Counted from the stretch's first letter, positions 33,025-41,443 are shown. The stretch is DNA of 43,425 nt from UBA3102 sp964413055 (GCA_964413055.1 CAYPRB010000011.1:1-43425); one strand, 5' to 3'. Notes: generated by a model not told the origin, from the sequence alone. Translations and numbers: made by a program.

Positions 33025-33624
33025 AATAAGTGACAACAGGCCGGGTAAATATTGCGGCTTAGGTCCAGCAGGTTTTCCCAAACGGCTGCCGGCTGTCGCC
33101 AAACCGGCGGTTTCCCTTTAAAGCCGTTCCCGACCGTCACCGGATACGGAGCTGGATTACCACTTAGTCCACACTTTAATCCCCGGCCTGTCACGGCACA
33201 TCTCGTACAGCCTAGGAGTTTTCCTCGACAGCATTACCTTTTCTAGCCTCTTTTGCAATATGGGTTTCAATCAACAAACTAGCCGCACACGGGCCCATGC
33301 CGGCTGCTTGTAAAACCGGAAATCCACCCATACCACTCAAGGCAGGCTACACTACACGCAGCTTCAACCACGTGCAGGTTCCACCCCAAGCCATAGTTGA
33401 CCACATCTAATTGTCAGATATGGCTGCCCACGTACTTAGGTCTCCACGGGGGTGGGGTCAACGCCCACATGCCATTGCAGGTTGCCCCACCCCCTTAACT
33501 TCCAGTACCGACCCCTGACTGGGCGTCAATAGCCAGCACCAGAAACTTCATCGATGTGCCCTTGACGGATTTTTAGCCCCGCCTTCAAAAAGGTTCCACT
33601 GACTAGGATACTGTGTCACTTATT
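33025..33624 (-). ncRNA. ole: OLE RNA (ornate, large, extremophilic), putative
   Basis: The 789-bp gap between ispA and oapA holds a GC-rich, non-coding block. Its ends, AATAAGTGACA (5' in the minus RNA, 33624-33614) and TGTCACTTATT (33035-33025), pair over 11 bases. Inside, ten-base arms at 33448-33457 and 33485-33494 pair perfectly, GCCGG/CCGGC pair at 33088-33092 and 33104-33108, and several shorter hairpins are visible. Length is about 600 nt. OLE RNA is about 600 nt, lies beside isoprenoid genes and upstream of oapA, and works in a membrane ribonucleoprotein tied to stress and magnesium homeostasis. No long or family-like ORF exists here. The exact ends are estimates. Confidence 0.88.
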
Positions 33625-33646
33625 AAAGAAACATATTCAATATATT

Positions 33647-33676
33647 ATTATAACACATACAATATTTGCATTACAA
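33647..33676 (-). promoter_or_regulatory. Sigma-A promoter for the OLE RNA
   Basis: On the minus strand TTGTAA (33676-33671) is followed, after 18 bases, by a perfect TATAAT (33652-33647). Transcription would start about 33640, some 16 bases before the terminal pairing block of the RNA. The flanking 33628-33755 segment is AT-rich and otherwise empty. The OLE RNA can therefore be made independently of the upstream operon. Confidence 0.6.
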
Positions 33677-33755
33677 ATACTGTGAAAGCTCTTATTATCT
33701 TTACAGGACTAAAATATTTAATTTTTTGTAATTATTCATAAAAAACCTTCTAAAA

Positions 33756-34637
33756 TTAGTGGTCACGGTGAATAACAAAATCAACCAAGGCTCTTAAAAA
33801 ATCCGCCTTCCGATCGAAACACCGCAACGCTTCCTGAGCTTTTTCAGCAGCCTGAAACGCTTTTTGCCTGGAATTTTCCAATCCGTAGAAAGTGGGGTAG
33901 GTCAGTTTCTCGTTTTTGGTATCACTACCTACCGGCTTGCCGAGCTTTTTCTCGTCACCTTCAATATCAAGAATATCATCTTTGATTTGAAACGCCAACC
34001 CCAGGTTTTCTGCATATGCAGTAAGGCAATCAAGCTGTTTTTCACTTGCCCCGGCAAGTATCGCTCCTATCCGGACCGAAACCCGGTATAAAGCACCGGT
34101 TTTATGCCGGTGGATATATTCAAGAACTTCCTCACCGCATGATTCCCCCGTGAAACACGTGTCCACTACCTGCCCTCCGACCAATCCGAAAGTCCCGGCT
34201 CCTGCCGCTAATTCATTAATTACTTTTAATACCTTCTCCGGACGGAAGGATTCCATCTCGGTTAAAAGTTTAAAAGCCAAAGTCAGGAGAGCATCACCGG
34301 CCAGTATGGCTAATGCCTCCCCGTATACCTTATGATTGGTAAGCTTACCTCTGCGGTAATCGTCATCATCCATGGCCGGCAGGTCATCGTGAATAAGGGA
34401 ATAAACATGTACTAATTCAACTGCGCAGGCAGCAGGCAACACCTCGGCAACCTTGCCCCCCACCGTCTCTGCCCCGGCAATTACCAGAGCAGGCCGAAGC
34501 CTTTTCCCTCCACCCATGACACTGTAACGCATGGCCTGGTGAATGGAAGGCGGGTAGGAATCGGGCGAAGGCAGCATACTTTCCAGCATAGCTTCCACCA
34601 AACGGGCCTTATTTTTCAACTCTTCTTTAAAGTTCAC
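33756..34637 (-). CDS. ispA: Polyprenyl (farnesyl) diphosphate synthase
   Basis: The 293-residue trans-prenyltransferase has the first Asp-rich motif in LIHDDLPAMDDDDYRRG (about 80-96) and the second in FQIKDDILDIEGD (about 220-232). It joins isopentenyl units into farnesyl or geranylgeranyl diphosphate. The frame opens at 34664, but GGAGG lies nine bases before GTG 34637, giving MNFKEELKNKARLVE. It overlaps xseB by 11 bases, the standard xseA-xseB-ispA arrangement. The chain length of the product cannot be fixed by eye. Confidence 0.94.
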   Translation of the reverse strand: MNFKEELKNKARLVEAMLESMLPSPDSYPPSIHQAMRYSVMGGGKRLRPALVIAGAETVGGKVAEVLPAACAVELVHVYSLIHDDLPAMDDDDYRRGKLTNHKVYGEALAILAGDALLTLAFKLLTEMESFRPEKVLKVINELAAGAGTFGLVGGQVVDTCFTGESCGEEVLEYIHRHKTGALYRVSVRIGAILAGASEKQLDCLTAYAENLGLAFQIKDDILDIEGDEKKLGKPVGSDTKNEKLTYPTFYGLENSRQKAFQAAEKAQEALRCFDRKADFLRALVDFVIHRDH

Positions 34638-34902
34638 TGCCGGAATCCTCCCCGGTAACAGCAAAAGATGTTGCTCCTCTTAATTCTATACCATCCCGGG
34701 CATCGGTGGCCAGAATGGAAATGCGTTGTTCGGCATCTTCCAGATGCCGGTTGCAAATTTTTGATAATTTTATGCCTTCCGCAAATAGCTCCAGTGCCCC
34801 CTCCAGGGACAACCTGCCGTCTTCCAGTTTCTGCACCACGTTTTCCAACCGGGAAAGCGCCTCTTCAAAACTGATTGGTTTATTTTTATTTCCCTTCGGC
34901 AT
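34627..34902 (-). CDS. xseB: Exodeoxyribonuclease VII small subunit
   Basis: This 91-residue protein contains the family core SFEEALSRLENVVQKLEDGRLSLEGALELFAEGIKL-type helices (about 11-46) that form a coiled coil with XseA, followed by a less conserved tail. ExoVII degrades single-stranded DNA in both directions. A good Shine-Dalgarno (GAGAGGAAA) precedes the ATG. It is separated from xseA by fchA and folD instead of following it directly. The tail from residue 60 is longer than usual. Confidence 0.93.
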   Translation of the reverse strand: MPKGNKNKPISFEEALSRLENVVQKLEDGRLSLEGALELFAEGIKLSKICNRHLEDAEQRISILATDARDGIELRGATSFAVTGEDSGSEL

Positions 34903-35028
34903 AAATTTCCTCTCCCGTCATTTTTCTTTGCGTTACATAATATAGTAACGCAAAAATAATATTGCTTAAACACCACACATTTAACATAAACCACAAAAAA
35001 CCGCTTGATGACGATATGTAAATCTACT

Positions 35029-35658
35029 CTATATTCTCCGCTGCACTTCGGTCAAGGCCTTTTCCCTCAAATACCCGGCTTCTGAAATCATGTCCTCCTT
35101 CTCGGCAACAACTTTATTTACGTATTTCTGGTCTTTAATCATCGGAAGGTTGATATCCACGTTCAGGAGAACGCTTTTTAAGGCTGCGTCGGCCAAAAGG
35201 GCTGCTACACCCGCATCACTGACAGCCATTTTATTGCCGGCAACGGATAACCGTTCTGCGATATGTAATACCTTTAAGCATAACCGTGCAATTTCAATCG
35301 GGGTATCCGTAGCCTCCTGGAGAGCTTTTTGGATCGCGTTTTCCCGGGCAACCTTCTCTGTCCCGGTATTCCCCTTCAGCCGGTAAGCCTTCATAAAATT
35401 ATTAAATACCGCCATGTCGGCTTCCACTAATTCCTCTAAATTTTTAATTAATTCATTAATCTCTTTCAGACTTTCATCAATTTGAGGAGCAACATCTTTA
35501 TATTTTTCTTTTCCCAGGGTCAAATTAGCTACCATTGAAGCCATGGCCAATCCAAAACAGGCCACAATTGCTGAAACACTGCCACCCCCCGGTGTCGGCG
35601 ACTTTGAAGCTGAAACCTCAATCACCTCGCGCAGGCTTTTTTCAAAAAGCTTACTCAT
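35029..35658 (-). CDS. fchA: Methenyltetrahydrofolate cyclohydrolase, FchA-like
   Basis: The 209-residue all-helical protein belongs to the cyclodeaminase/cyclohydrolase family (FTCD_C). It has the Gly-rich start SKSPTPGGGSVSAIVACFGLAMASM-type block (about 16-40) and later SVAGNKMAVSDAGVAALLADAALKSV-type helices. It likely hydrolyses 5,10-methenyl-THF, and in folate-dependent anaerobes it works beside FolD. ATG 35658 overlaps the folD stop by one base (TGATG) with GGGGTGG upstream. A formiminotetrahydrofolate cyclodeaminase role is the alternative, but the folD neighbour favours C1 metabolism. Confidence 0.85.
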   Translation of the reverse strand: MSKLFEKSLREVIEVSASKSPTPGGGSVSAIVACFGLAMASMVANLTLGKEKYKDVAPQIDESLKEINELIKNLEELVEADMAVFNNFMKAYRLKGNTGTEKVARENAIQKALQEATDTPIEIARLCLKVLHIAERLSVAGNKMAVSDAGVAALLADAALKSVLLNVDINLPMIKDQKYVNKVVAEKEDMISEAGYLREKALTEVQRRI

Positions 35659-36512
35659 CAAAACCACCCCTGCTGCAACTTAATGGCCTTAAGCAAGTTC
35701 TTATGAATTAATGCGGTGGTCATACTACCGACGCCACCCGGTACGGGTGAAACCGCAGCGGCAATCTTTACCACCTCTTTGAAATCGACATCGCCACAAA
35801 TACCACCGTCATCCGTCTCATTTATGCCGGCATCAATTACAATGGCACCAGGTTTAACCATGTCAACGGTAATCATCCCGGCCCTTCCGGCGGCAGCTAT
35901 AAGGATGTCCGCCTGCCGGGTGTGATAAGCCAGGTTTCCAGTCCTGGTATGGCAAACGGTAACGGTGGCATTCTGGTTGAGCATCATAAATATGAGCGGT
36001 TTGCCGACAGATTCACCCCGGCCAACCAGAACCGCGTGTTTACCACTAATTTCTATCCCGTTACGTAGCATAATTTCAATACATCCCATGGGCGTGGTAG
36101 GGAAAAGCCCCTCGCTGTTACTTAAGATATAGCCGCGGTTAATCGGATGTACCCCGTCTACATCCTTGAGCGGTGAAACCGTTTCCATCACCCTCTGCTG
36201 GTTAAACCCCTTCGGCAGAGGCAACTCTACCAAAATTCCTTTTACTTCACTATCCCGGTTAAGCCTCTCCAGCAATGCAACAACCTCTTCTTCACGTGCG
36301 GTTTCCGGTAAAGCAAACAATTCAAAATCCACGTCTACCTTGCCGCAAGATTTTTCTATCGTCCGGGAATAAAGTACTGAAGCCGGATCTTCCCCCACCA
36401 GAACCACGGCAAGTTTGGGAATGATACCTTTTCCCCTGAGCCGGGCCACTTCTGTCTTTACACCTTCCCTGATTGCTGCGGCCACCTTTTTTCCGTCAAT
36501 AACCACAGTCAT
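35658..36512 (-). CDS. folD: Bifunctional methylenetetrahydrofolate dehydrogenase/cyclohydrolase
   Basis: This 284-residue enzyme interconverts 5,10-methylene-, methenyl- and 10-formyl-THF with NADP. Family marks are LAVVLVGEDPASVLYSRTIEKSCG (Y52-region, K56-region), GILVELPLPKGFNQQ, VLVGRGESVGKPL and the C-terminal SPVPGGVGSMTTALI. I start at ATG 36512 (MTVVIDGKKVAA), with AGAGG upstream; the longer frame to 36536 overlaps xseA. The serine in GRGESVGKP is conserved. It is coupled to fchA and lies 17 bases downstream of xseA. Confidence 0.94.
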   Translation of the reverse strand: MTVVIDGKKVAAAIREGVKTEVARLRGKGIIPKLAVVLVGEDPASVLYSRTIEKSCGKVDVDFELFALPETAREEEVVALLERLNRDSEVKGILVELPLPKGFNQQRVMETVSPLKDVDGVHPINRGYILSNSEGLFPTTPMGCIEIMLRNGIEISGKHAVLVGRGESVGKPLIFMMLNQNATVTVCHTRTGNLAYHTRQADILIAAAGRAGMITVDMVKPGAIVIDAGINETDDGGICGDVDFKEVVKIAAAVSPVPGGVGSMTTALIHKNLLKAIKLQQGWF

Positions 36513-36529
36513 AATATCCAACCTCTTTC

Positions 36530-37735
36530 TTAGCATGTCATCTTATCTTCCACAGTACAACGGAGCACCCCCTGGTGCAGGCGCAGCAACAACTTTTCAC
36601 CGGTCACAACCGTTTGAGCATCACTGACAACCTGCCCCCCATCCCAGCGGGTACATATACTGTACCCCCTGGCCAGGGTGGATAACGGACTCAATACCTG
36701 CATCCGGCCCGCCAACACCGCCAAGCGGTTTTTTTCGCGATCCACGGTGCTGCTTATTCCCTGGATTAATGAATGATGCAGCATATCAAGAGCCTGCCTT
36801 TTCTCACTACAAACAACATCAACCGGCCGGGTGAAAATCCGGCCGGAAACACAGGAAAAGAACCTTTGCCTGCCCTCTTCCACCTTCTGATTCATTATTC
36901 CTGAAAGCCTGGCTGACAGCGCATTAAGATGCTTTATGATTTCTTTTTTATCAGGAACAGCCATTTCTGCTGCAGCGGACGGAGTTGCCGCCCTGGCATC
37001 GGCTGCAAAGTCAGCGATAGTAAAATCGTTTTCATGCCCCACGGCAGAAATAACTGGAATTCTTGATTGAAAAATACTGCGCGCGACCACTTCAGTATTA
37101 AAAGCCCAGAGTTCTTCCAGGGAACCGCCTCCCCGGCCGACTATGATTAATTCCACATCGTCAAGCCGGTTTAACAGCTGCAACCCCCGGGCCACAGCCG
37201 GAGGTGCTTCTTGACCCTGTACAGGCACGGGTGCCAGGATGATCTCACGCCCCGGCCAGCGGCGCCTGATTATTTCCAGCATATCTCTGACGGCCGCGCC
37301 GGTAGGTGAGGTAACAATCCCGATTCTACGCGGCAGGAACGGCAATGGTTTTTTATGTTTTTTATCGAACAGACCTTCACGCTGCAATTTTTCTTTCAAC
37401 TGCTCAAACGCCAGGTAAAGCGCGCCGGTGCCCTCGGCCTCCATTTCCCCGGCATAAAGCTGATATGTTCCGTCCCTTTCATATACCGAAACGTAACCAC
37501 GCACAGTAACTGCCATGCCGTTTTCCGGGCGGAAAAGTAGCCGCCGGCTTTTAGACCGGAACATAACCACCTTCAGGCAGCTGCGGTGATCCTTTAAAGT
37601 AAAGTAACAGTGTCCGGAAGCAGCAGCTTTAAAGTTCGATATTTCACCGCTGACCCATACGTTGGCCAGGACGTAATCTTTATCGATTAACTCTTTAACA
37701 TGCCTGGTTAGTTCAGATACGGTTATTATGCGCAT
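36530..37735 (-). CDS. xseA: Exodeoxyribonuclease VII large subunit
   Basis: This 401-residue subunit has an N-terminal OB fold (about 1-100; VWVSGEISNFKAAASGHCYFTLKD), the nuclease domain with GIVTSPTGAAVRDMLEIIRRRWP and IIVGRGGGSLEELWAFN, SAVGHENDFTIADFAAD, then a helical C-terminal domain that binds XseB. ATG 37735 has GGGAG upstream, and the TTG at 37741 is less favoured. The gene starts 30 bases after nfnB. The C-terminus contains PLSTLARGYSI, the family's conserved end segment. Confidence 0.95.
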   Translation of the reverse strand: MRIITVSELTRHVKELIDKDYVLANVWVSGEISNFKAAASGHCYFTLKDHRSCLKVVMFRSKSRRLLFRPENGMAVTVRGYVSVYERDGTYQLYAGEMEAEGTGALYLAFEQLKEKLQREGLFDKKHKKPLPFLPRRIGIVTSPTGAAVRDMLEIIRRRWPGREIILAPVPVQGQEAPPAVARGLQLLNRLDDVELIIVGRGGGSLEELWAFNTEVVARSIFQSRIPVISAVGHENDFTIADFAADARAATPSAAAEMAVPDKKEIIKHLNALSARLSGIMNQKVEEGRQRFFSCVSGRIFTRPVDVVCSEKRQALDMLHHSLIQGISSTVDREKNRLAVLAGRMQVLSPLSTLARGYSICTRWDGGQVVSDAQTVVTGEKLLLRLHQGVLRCTVEDKMTC

Positions 37736-37765
37736 CTTCAAACTCCCGTTAGTAATATAAGCATA

Positions 37766-39181
37766 CTACTCCGTGTTTTGACCCGACAAGTAAGCGTGGA
37801 TTGCATTCGCCGCCTTGCGGCCGGCACCCATGGCCAGTATCACCGTAGCCGCACCGCTCACCACGTCACCACCGGCAAAAACTCCCGGCTTGGAGGTTGC
37901 GCCCGTTTCCGCATCGGCAATAATATTGCCCCGTTTAGAGCAAGCCAAATCAGTGGTAGTCCTGGACACCAACGGGTTTGGCCCCTGACCGATTGCCACC
38001 ACCACGGTATCCACTTTAATGACAAATTCCGAACCCTTGATGGGAACCGGCCTGCGGCGCCCGGAATCGTCCGGCGCACCCAGTTCGTAACGCAAACATT
38101 CCATACCCGTTACCCAATAATCGTCATTGTATAAAATCCTGGTCGGACTGGTCAAAAACTGGAATTTGACCCCTTCCTCTTCGGCATGTTCAATTTCCTC
38201 GTTACGGGCCGGCAGCTCGGCTCTTGAACGCCGGTAGACGATCCATGACTCTTCAGCCCCAAGACGAAGTGCGGTGCGCGCCGAATCCATAGCCACGTTT
38301 CCGCCGCCAAGCACCGCCACTTTTCGGCCCACCCTGATGGGAGTGTCATAGTCGGGGAAAGAATAAGCCTTCATTAAATTAGTGCGGGTGAGAAATTCAT
38401 TTGCTGAGTACACGCCGCAAGCATTTTCACCCGGTATTTTCATAAAATATGGGAGACCGGCACCGGTACCGATAAAGATGGCATCAAACCCGTCCTCTTT
38501 CAATTCGTCAACCGTCGCAAGTTTACCCACCACGGCGTTTACCTGGATTTCGACTCCTAGTTCCTTTAAATTCGCCACTTCTTTCTGAACCACTGCTTTC
38601 GGCAACCGGAATTCGGGAATACCGTACATCAAAACACCGCCGGCCACGTGTAGCGCTTCGAACACGGTCACTTGATGGCCTAATTTGGCCAAGTCGGCGG
38701 CGCAGGTCAGCCCTGCCGGGCCGGAACCCACCACCGCCACCCGCTTACCGGTAGGAACGGCAACCTTTTGAGGCACTGTACCGCGCTCCAATTCACGGTC
38801 TGCACAGAAACGTTCGATCCGGCCGATGGATACTGGTTGATACTTCTTACCCAAGGTGCAGTACTGCTCACACTGGTTCTCCTGGGGACATACCCGCCCA
38901 CAAACGGCAGGCAGGGCATTTTTTTCCTTAATTTTTTTTATGGCTCCGGCAAAATCTTTCTGGGCGGCAAGCTTAATAAAAGCGGGTATATCAACCTCTA
39001 CCGGGCAACCCCGGCAACACGGCGCCTGCTTACATTGCAGGCATCGTCCTGCCTCGACGGCAACAGTTTCCTCATCATACCCCAGCGCTACCTCAGCGAA
39101 ATTTTTTATTCTCTGCTCCGGCTCCTGCACCGGCATATCAAATCGATTAGGACTCAAAGTTTTTTTATTCCCTGCGGTCAT
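37766..39181 (-). CDS. nfnB: NADPH-dependent oxidoreductase NfnB-like (GltD/SudA family)
   Basis: The 471-residue flavoprotein has the N-terminal [4Fe-4S] cysteines CLQCKQAPCCRGCP and CGRVCPQENQCEQYC. These are followed by the FAD-binding VAVVGSGPAGLTCAADLAKLG and the NAD(P)-binding VAVLGGGNVAMDSARTALRLG, and a C-terminal GVFAGGDVVSGAATVI. With NfnA it forms electron-bifurcating NADH-dependent ferredoxin:NADP oxidoreductase. ATG 39181 has AGAGGTG upstream; the longer frame from 39232 overlaps nfnA more deeply. The alternative reading is glutamate synthase small subunit, but the NfnA neighbour argues against it. Confidence 0.88.
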   Translation of the reverse strand: MTAGNKKTLSPNRFDMPVQEPEQRIKNFAEVALGYDEETVAVEAGRCLQCKQAPCCRGCPVEVDIPAFIKLAAQKDFAGAIKKIKEKNALPAVCGRVCPQENQCEQYCTLGKKYQPVSIGRIERFCADRELERGTVPQKVAVPTGKRVAVVGSGPAGLTCAADLAKLGHQVTVFEALHVAGGVLMYGIPEFRLPKAVVQKEVANLKELGVEIQVNAVVGKLATVDELKEDGFDAIFIGTGAGLPYFMKIPGENACGVYSANEFLTRTNLMKAYSFPDYDTPIRVGRKVAVLGGGNVAMDSARTALRLGAEESWIVYRRSRAELPARNEEIEHAEEEGVKFQFLTSPTRILYNDDYWVTGMECLRYELGAPDDSGRRRPVPIKGSEFVIKVDTVVVAIGQGPNPLVSRTTTDLACSKRGNIIADAETGATSKPGVFAGGDVVSGAATVILAMGAGRKAANAIHAYLSGQNTE

Positions 39182-40049
39182 TATTTTCACCTCTACAACT
39201 GCCTTGACACCGGTGTCCGCCTTTACTTTCATTTAAGTATTTTTCCAGGGAAATTTTTTCCTGGGGCCGGTAAATAACCGCACGGCGCGCCATTTCGGCA
39301 AAATCTACCTGGTGTCCGTCAAATTCCGGCCCGTCCACACAGGCAAACTTGGTTTCTCCACCCACGGTTACCCGGCAGCTGCCGCACATGCCTGTCCCAT
39401 CCACCATTATTGAATTTAGGCTGACCACGGTTTTCAAGTTATATTCTCTGGTCAGGTTGCATACCGCCCGCATCATCGGCAGGGGTCCGATGGCGATACA
39501 AAGAACAACCTCGTTGCTTTCCTCGATAACCTCCTTTAAAACATCGGTAACAAAGCCCTTCCTGACATAAGAACCGTCGTCGGTGGTTATTCTCAATTCA
39601 CTGCAGGCATCCCGCATCTTATCCTCCCAAAAAACCAGTTCCCCGGTTCTTGCCCCTATAATGCCCGTCACCTTGTTCCCGGTTTCTTTTAATGCCCTGG
39701 CTATGGGATATACCGGAGCAACTCCTACCCCACCGCCGACACAAACAACGTGACCGTAATGCTCAATACGGGACGGTTCTCCCAACGGGCCGACAAAATC
39801 TTTAATTAAATCCCTTTCATTCAGGGTTCCTAATACCCTGGTAGTCTTACCGACTTCCTGAAAAACACAGGTAATGGTACCTTTTCCCCGGTCAAAATCA
39901 GCAATAGTTAACGGGATACGCTCTCCCTCACTGTCGACCCGGAGAATGATGAACTGTCCGGGCTTGGCCTTTTCAGCCACTTCAGGCGCCTTAATCTCAA
40001 ACAGGCTTATCGCCGGAGCTAAAACCTGTTTCCTGGTTATACGGTACAT
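39165..40049 (-). CDS. nfnA: NfnA-like FAD/[2Fe-2S] subunit (sulfide dehydrogenase subunit B family)
   Basis: This 294-residue protein has a ferredoxin-reductase-type FAD domain (1-100; GERIPLTIADFD), an NAD-binding Rossmann domain (VVCVGGGVGVAPVYPIARAL at about 101-120), and a C-terminal [2Fe-2S] site with DGTGMCGSCRV and a later C. It is the small subunit of the NfnAB transhydrogenase, which couples ferredoxin and NADH oxidation to NADP reduction. It overlaps nfnB by 17 bases. The ferredoxin-reducing 2-oxoacid enzyme elsewhere in the window could supply its electrons. Confidence 0.9.
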   Translation of the reverse strand: MYRITRKQVLAPAISLFEIKAPEVAEKAKPGQFIILRVDSEGERIPLTIADFDRGKGTITCVFQEVGKTTRVLGTLNERDLIKDFVGPLGEPSRIEHYGHVVCVGGGVGVAPVYPIARALKETGNKVTGIIGARTGELVFWEDKMRDACSELRITTDDGSYVRKGFVTDVLKEVIEESNEVVLCIAIGPLPMMRAVCNLTREYNLKTVVSLNSIMVDGTGMCGSCRVTVGGETKFACVDGPEFDGHQVDFAEMARRAVIYRPQEKISLEKYLNESKGGHRCQGSCRGENNDRRE

Positions 40050-40089
40050 ATAAATAAATCACCTCTAAAAAAAACTAAGACCGGCAACC

Positions 40090-40524
40090 TTAAATATTAT
40101 CCGACCGATCCCTGGACCGGTATTGAGCAAAATTTTCTATCACCCAACCTAATATTCCATTGATAAATCTACCCGATTCCTCTCCGCCGAATATCTTACC
40201 TAATTCCACCGCTTCATTTACAGAAACATTGTTGGGAATGTCATCACAGTAAATAATTTCATACAATGCCAGCCGCATGATGTTTTTATCCACTTTTGCC
40301 ATTCTGTTTATATTCCAATCTTTGCTTACGATGTTGATGATCCGGTCAATAGGTTCCAGGTTGTCCAGAGCACCCCAAATAATTCTCCTGGAAAAATCCT
40401 GTTCCTTCGTCAATGCCCCAAAACTGTCCGCCATATTTTGATACGCTTGATACGGATCAATCCCCCCCACATCGATTTGGAACAGAACTTGAAGGGCTCT
40501 TTCCCTCGCCTGTCTCCTGCTCAT
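40090..40524 (-). CDS. nusB: Transcription antitermination protein NusB
   Basis: This 144-residue helical RNA-binding protein joins the rRNA antitermination complex. The start SRRQARERALQVLFQID-type segment, the middle KDWNINRMAKVDKNIMRLALYEI and VSVNEAVELGKIFGGEESGRFINGILG are all family signatures. The frame opens at 40617, but ATG 40524 has GGGAGG six bases upstream and gives the standard MSRRQAR start. It lies 49 bases after the DUF2273 gene. accC-asp23-DUF2273-nusB is a common Clostridia order. Confidence 0.95.
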   Translation of the reverse strand: MSRRQARERALQVLFQIDVGGIDPYQAYQNMADSFGALTKEQDFSRRIIWGALDNLEPIDRIINIVSKDWNINRMAKVDKNIMRLALYEIIYCDDIPNNVSVNEAVELGKIFGGEESGRFINGILGWVIENFAQYRSRDRSDNI

Positions 40525-40573
40525 ACACATCCTCCCGGCAATTATACAACATTGATATGATTTATTACCACTG

Positions 40574-40786
40574 CTATCTTTCCCGAAAAAGATTCTCCAA
40601 TAATCCTTTGAAATCATAATTCTCGTCCAACCGCTTACCGATATAGTAACCGGCTACCGCACATACCATCACGAAAAGCGCTTTAAATAAACCGTACTTG
40701 ATAGCAAACCAACCAAAGAGCAGCCCCAAAATAATTCCTATTATTTTACCCAGGTGACTATCTAATATTTCACGTAAAACAGCCAT
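40574..40786 (-). CDS. DUF2273 small membrane protein
   Basis: The 70-residue protein has two hydrophobic helices (about 13-30 and 32-50) joined by a short AIKYGL turn, and a charged C-terminus. This is the DUF2273 pattern seen next to Asp23 and AmaP genes in Firmicutes. It is thought to belong to the membrane platform of the Asp23 alkaline-shock system, but its role is not established. It starts at ATG 40786, 21 bases after amaP. Confidence 0.88.
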   Translation of the reverse strand: MAVLREILDSHLGKIIGIILGLLFGWFAIKYGLFKALFVMVCAVAGYYIGKRLDENYDFKGLLENLFRER

Positions 40787-40807
40787 GATTACACCTCACT
40801 ACCACCT

Positions 40808-41338
40808 TTATTCGACCCTCGGCTTTTTAACGGTAATATTTTCAATTAAAACCTTCACGGTGCCAACCGACAAACCGGTAACTTCGAAAACCCGTTCTTT
40901 AACCCGTTCCTGAATTTCAGCAGAAACCTCCGGCACATTAACTTCCGGCGTGACCGATGCCCGGATTTGAATGCCGATACCCTGGGGAACGGAAAAAATA
41001 TTGGATTTAATTTCTTTTACACCGTTTATCTGACTCACAACTTTTTCAATTAAATTCTCAATTGCCTGAAGGGACAATTTAATCTGGCCGAGATCCCGCT
41101 CAGTCAGGACCACATGCCTGCCCTTCGTTTTACGGACGCTTACCCAGAACAACCTGACCCCGGCCAAGAGCAATACTATTATTATAGCCCAAAGGACATC
41201 CGGGCGGTCGAAGTTTAAAAAATCCCTGAATAACAAGACGGGTGAAGTCCACCCCACCATTACCGCCGAAAAAATTAAAAACACCACGGTGAGAAAACAA
41301 GTATATCCGGCCAGTAAAACACGGTCAAAAGGACCCAT
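40808..41338 (-). CDS. amaP: Alkaline-shock membrane anchor AmaP-like
   Basis: This 176-residue protein has two N-terminal membrane helices (about 6-28 and 53-72) and a soluble C-terminal domain (about 85-176) resembling Asp23 (IRASVTPEVNVPEVSAEIQERVKERVFEVTG-like). AmaP anchors Asp23 near the membrane. ATG 41338 has a perfect AGGAGG six bases upstream; the frame from 41398 is not favoured. It is preceded by two terminators after the Asp23 gene, so it may be expressed less than, or separately from, that gene. Confidence 0.87.
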   Translation of the reverse strand: MGPFDRVLLAGYTCFLTVVFLIFSAVMVGWTSPVLLFRDFLNFDRPDVLWAIIIVLLLAGVRLFWVSVRKTKGRHVVLTERDLGQIKLSLQAIENLIEKVVSQINGVKEIKSNIFSVPQGIGIQIRASVTPEVNVPEVSAEIQERVKERVFEVTGLSVGTVKVLIENITVKKPRVE

Positions 41339-41370
41339 TATAAACCTCCTGACATTGGTTAGTATATTGA

Positions 41371-41427
41371 AAAAGTTTTCCCTGGTGTCTAAAGCCACTG
41401 TTAAACTTAAACTTTAAACACCAGGGA
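41371..41427 (-). terminator. Strong terminator between asp23 and amaP
   Basis: 41379-41394 and 41412-41427 form a 16-bp stem with one G-U wobble in the minus-strand RNA (A-C mismatch on the plus strand). A U-rich tract follows in the minus RNA, from the A-rich 41371-41374. The base of the stem extends a little further. Confidence 0.65.
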
Positions 41428-41443
41428 CTTGTTAACTTAAGCA

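Noticed and set aside
33052..33246. 64-residue plus-strand frame inside the OLE region
   Set aside because: Opposite strand, no ribosome-binding site, no recognisable fold, and Pro/Arg-rich composition typical of GC-rich non-coding frames.
33025..33624. The inverted-repeat-bounded block as a MITE-like transposon or decayed gene
   Set aside because: The terminal complementarity and lack of ORFs would fit a MITE, but position between ispA and an OapA-like gene, a sigma-A promoter upstream and internal stems are better explained by OLE RNA. No target-site duplication was seen next to the 11-nt arms.
40525..40617. Longer nusB frame from 40617
   Set aside because: It would overlap the DUF2273 gene on the same strand and has no family similarity; ATG 40524 has a good Shine-Dalgarno.
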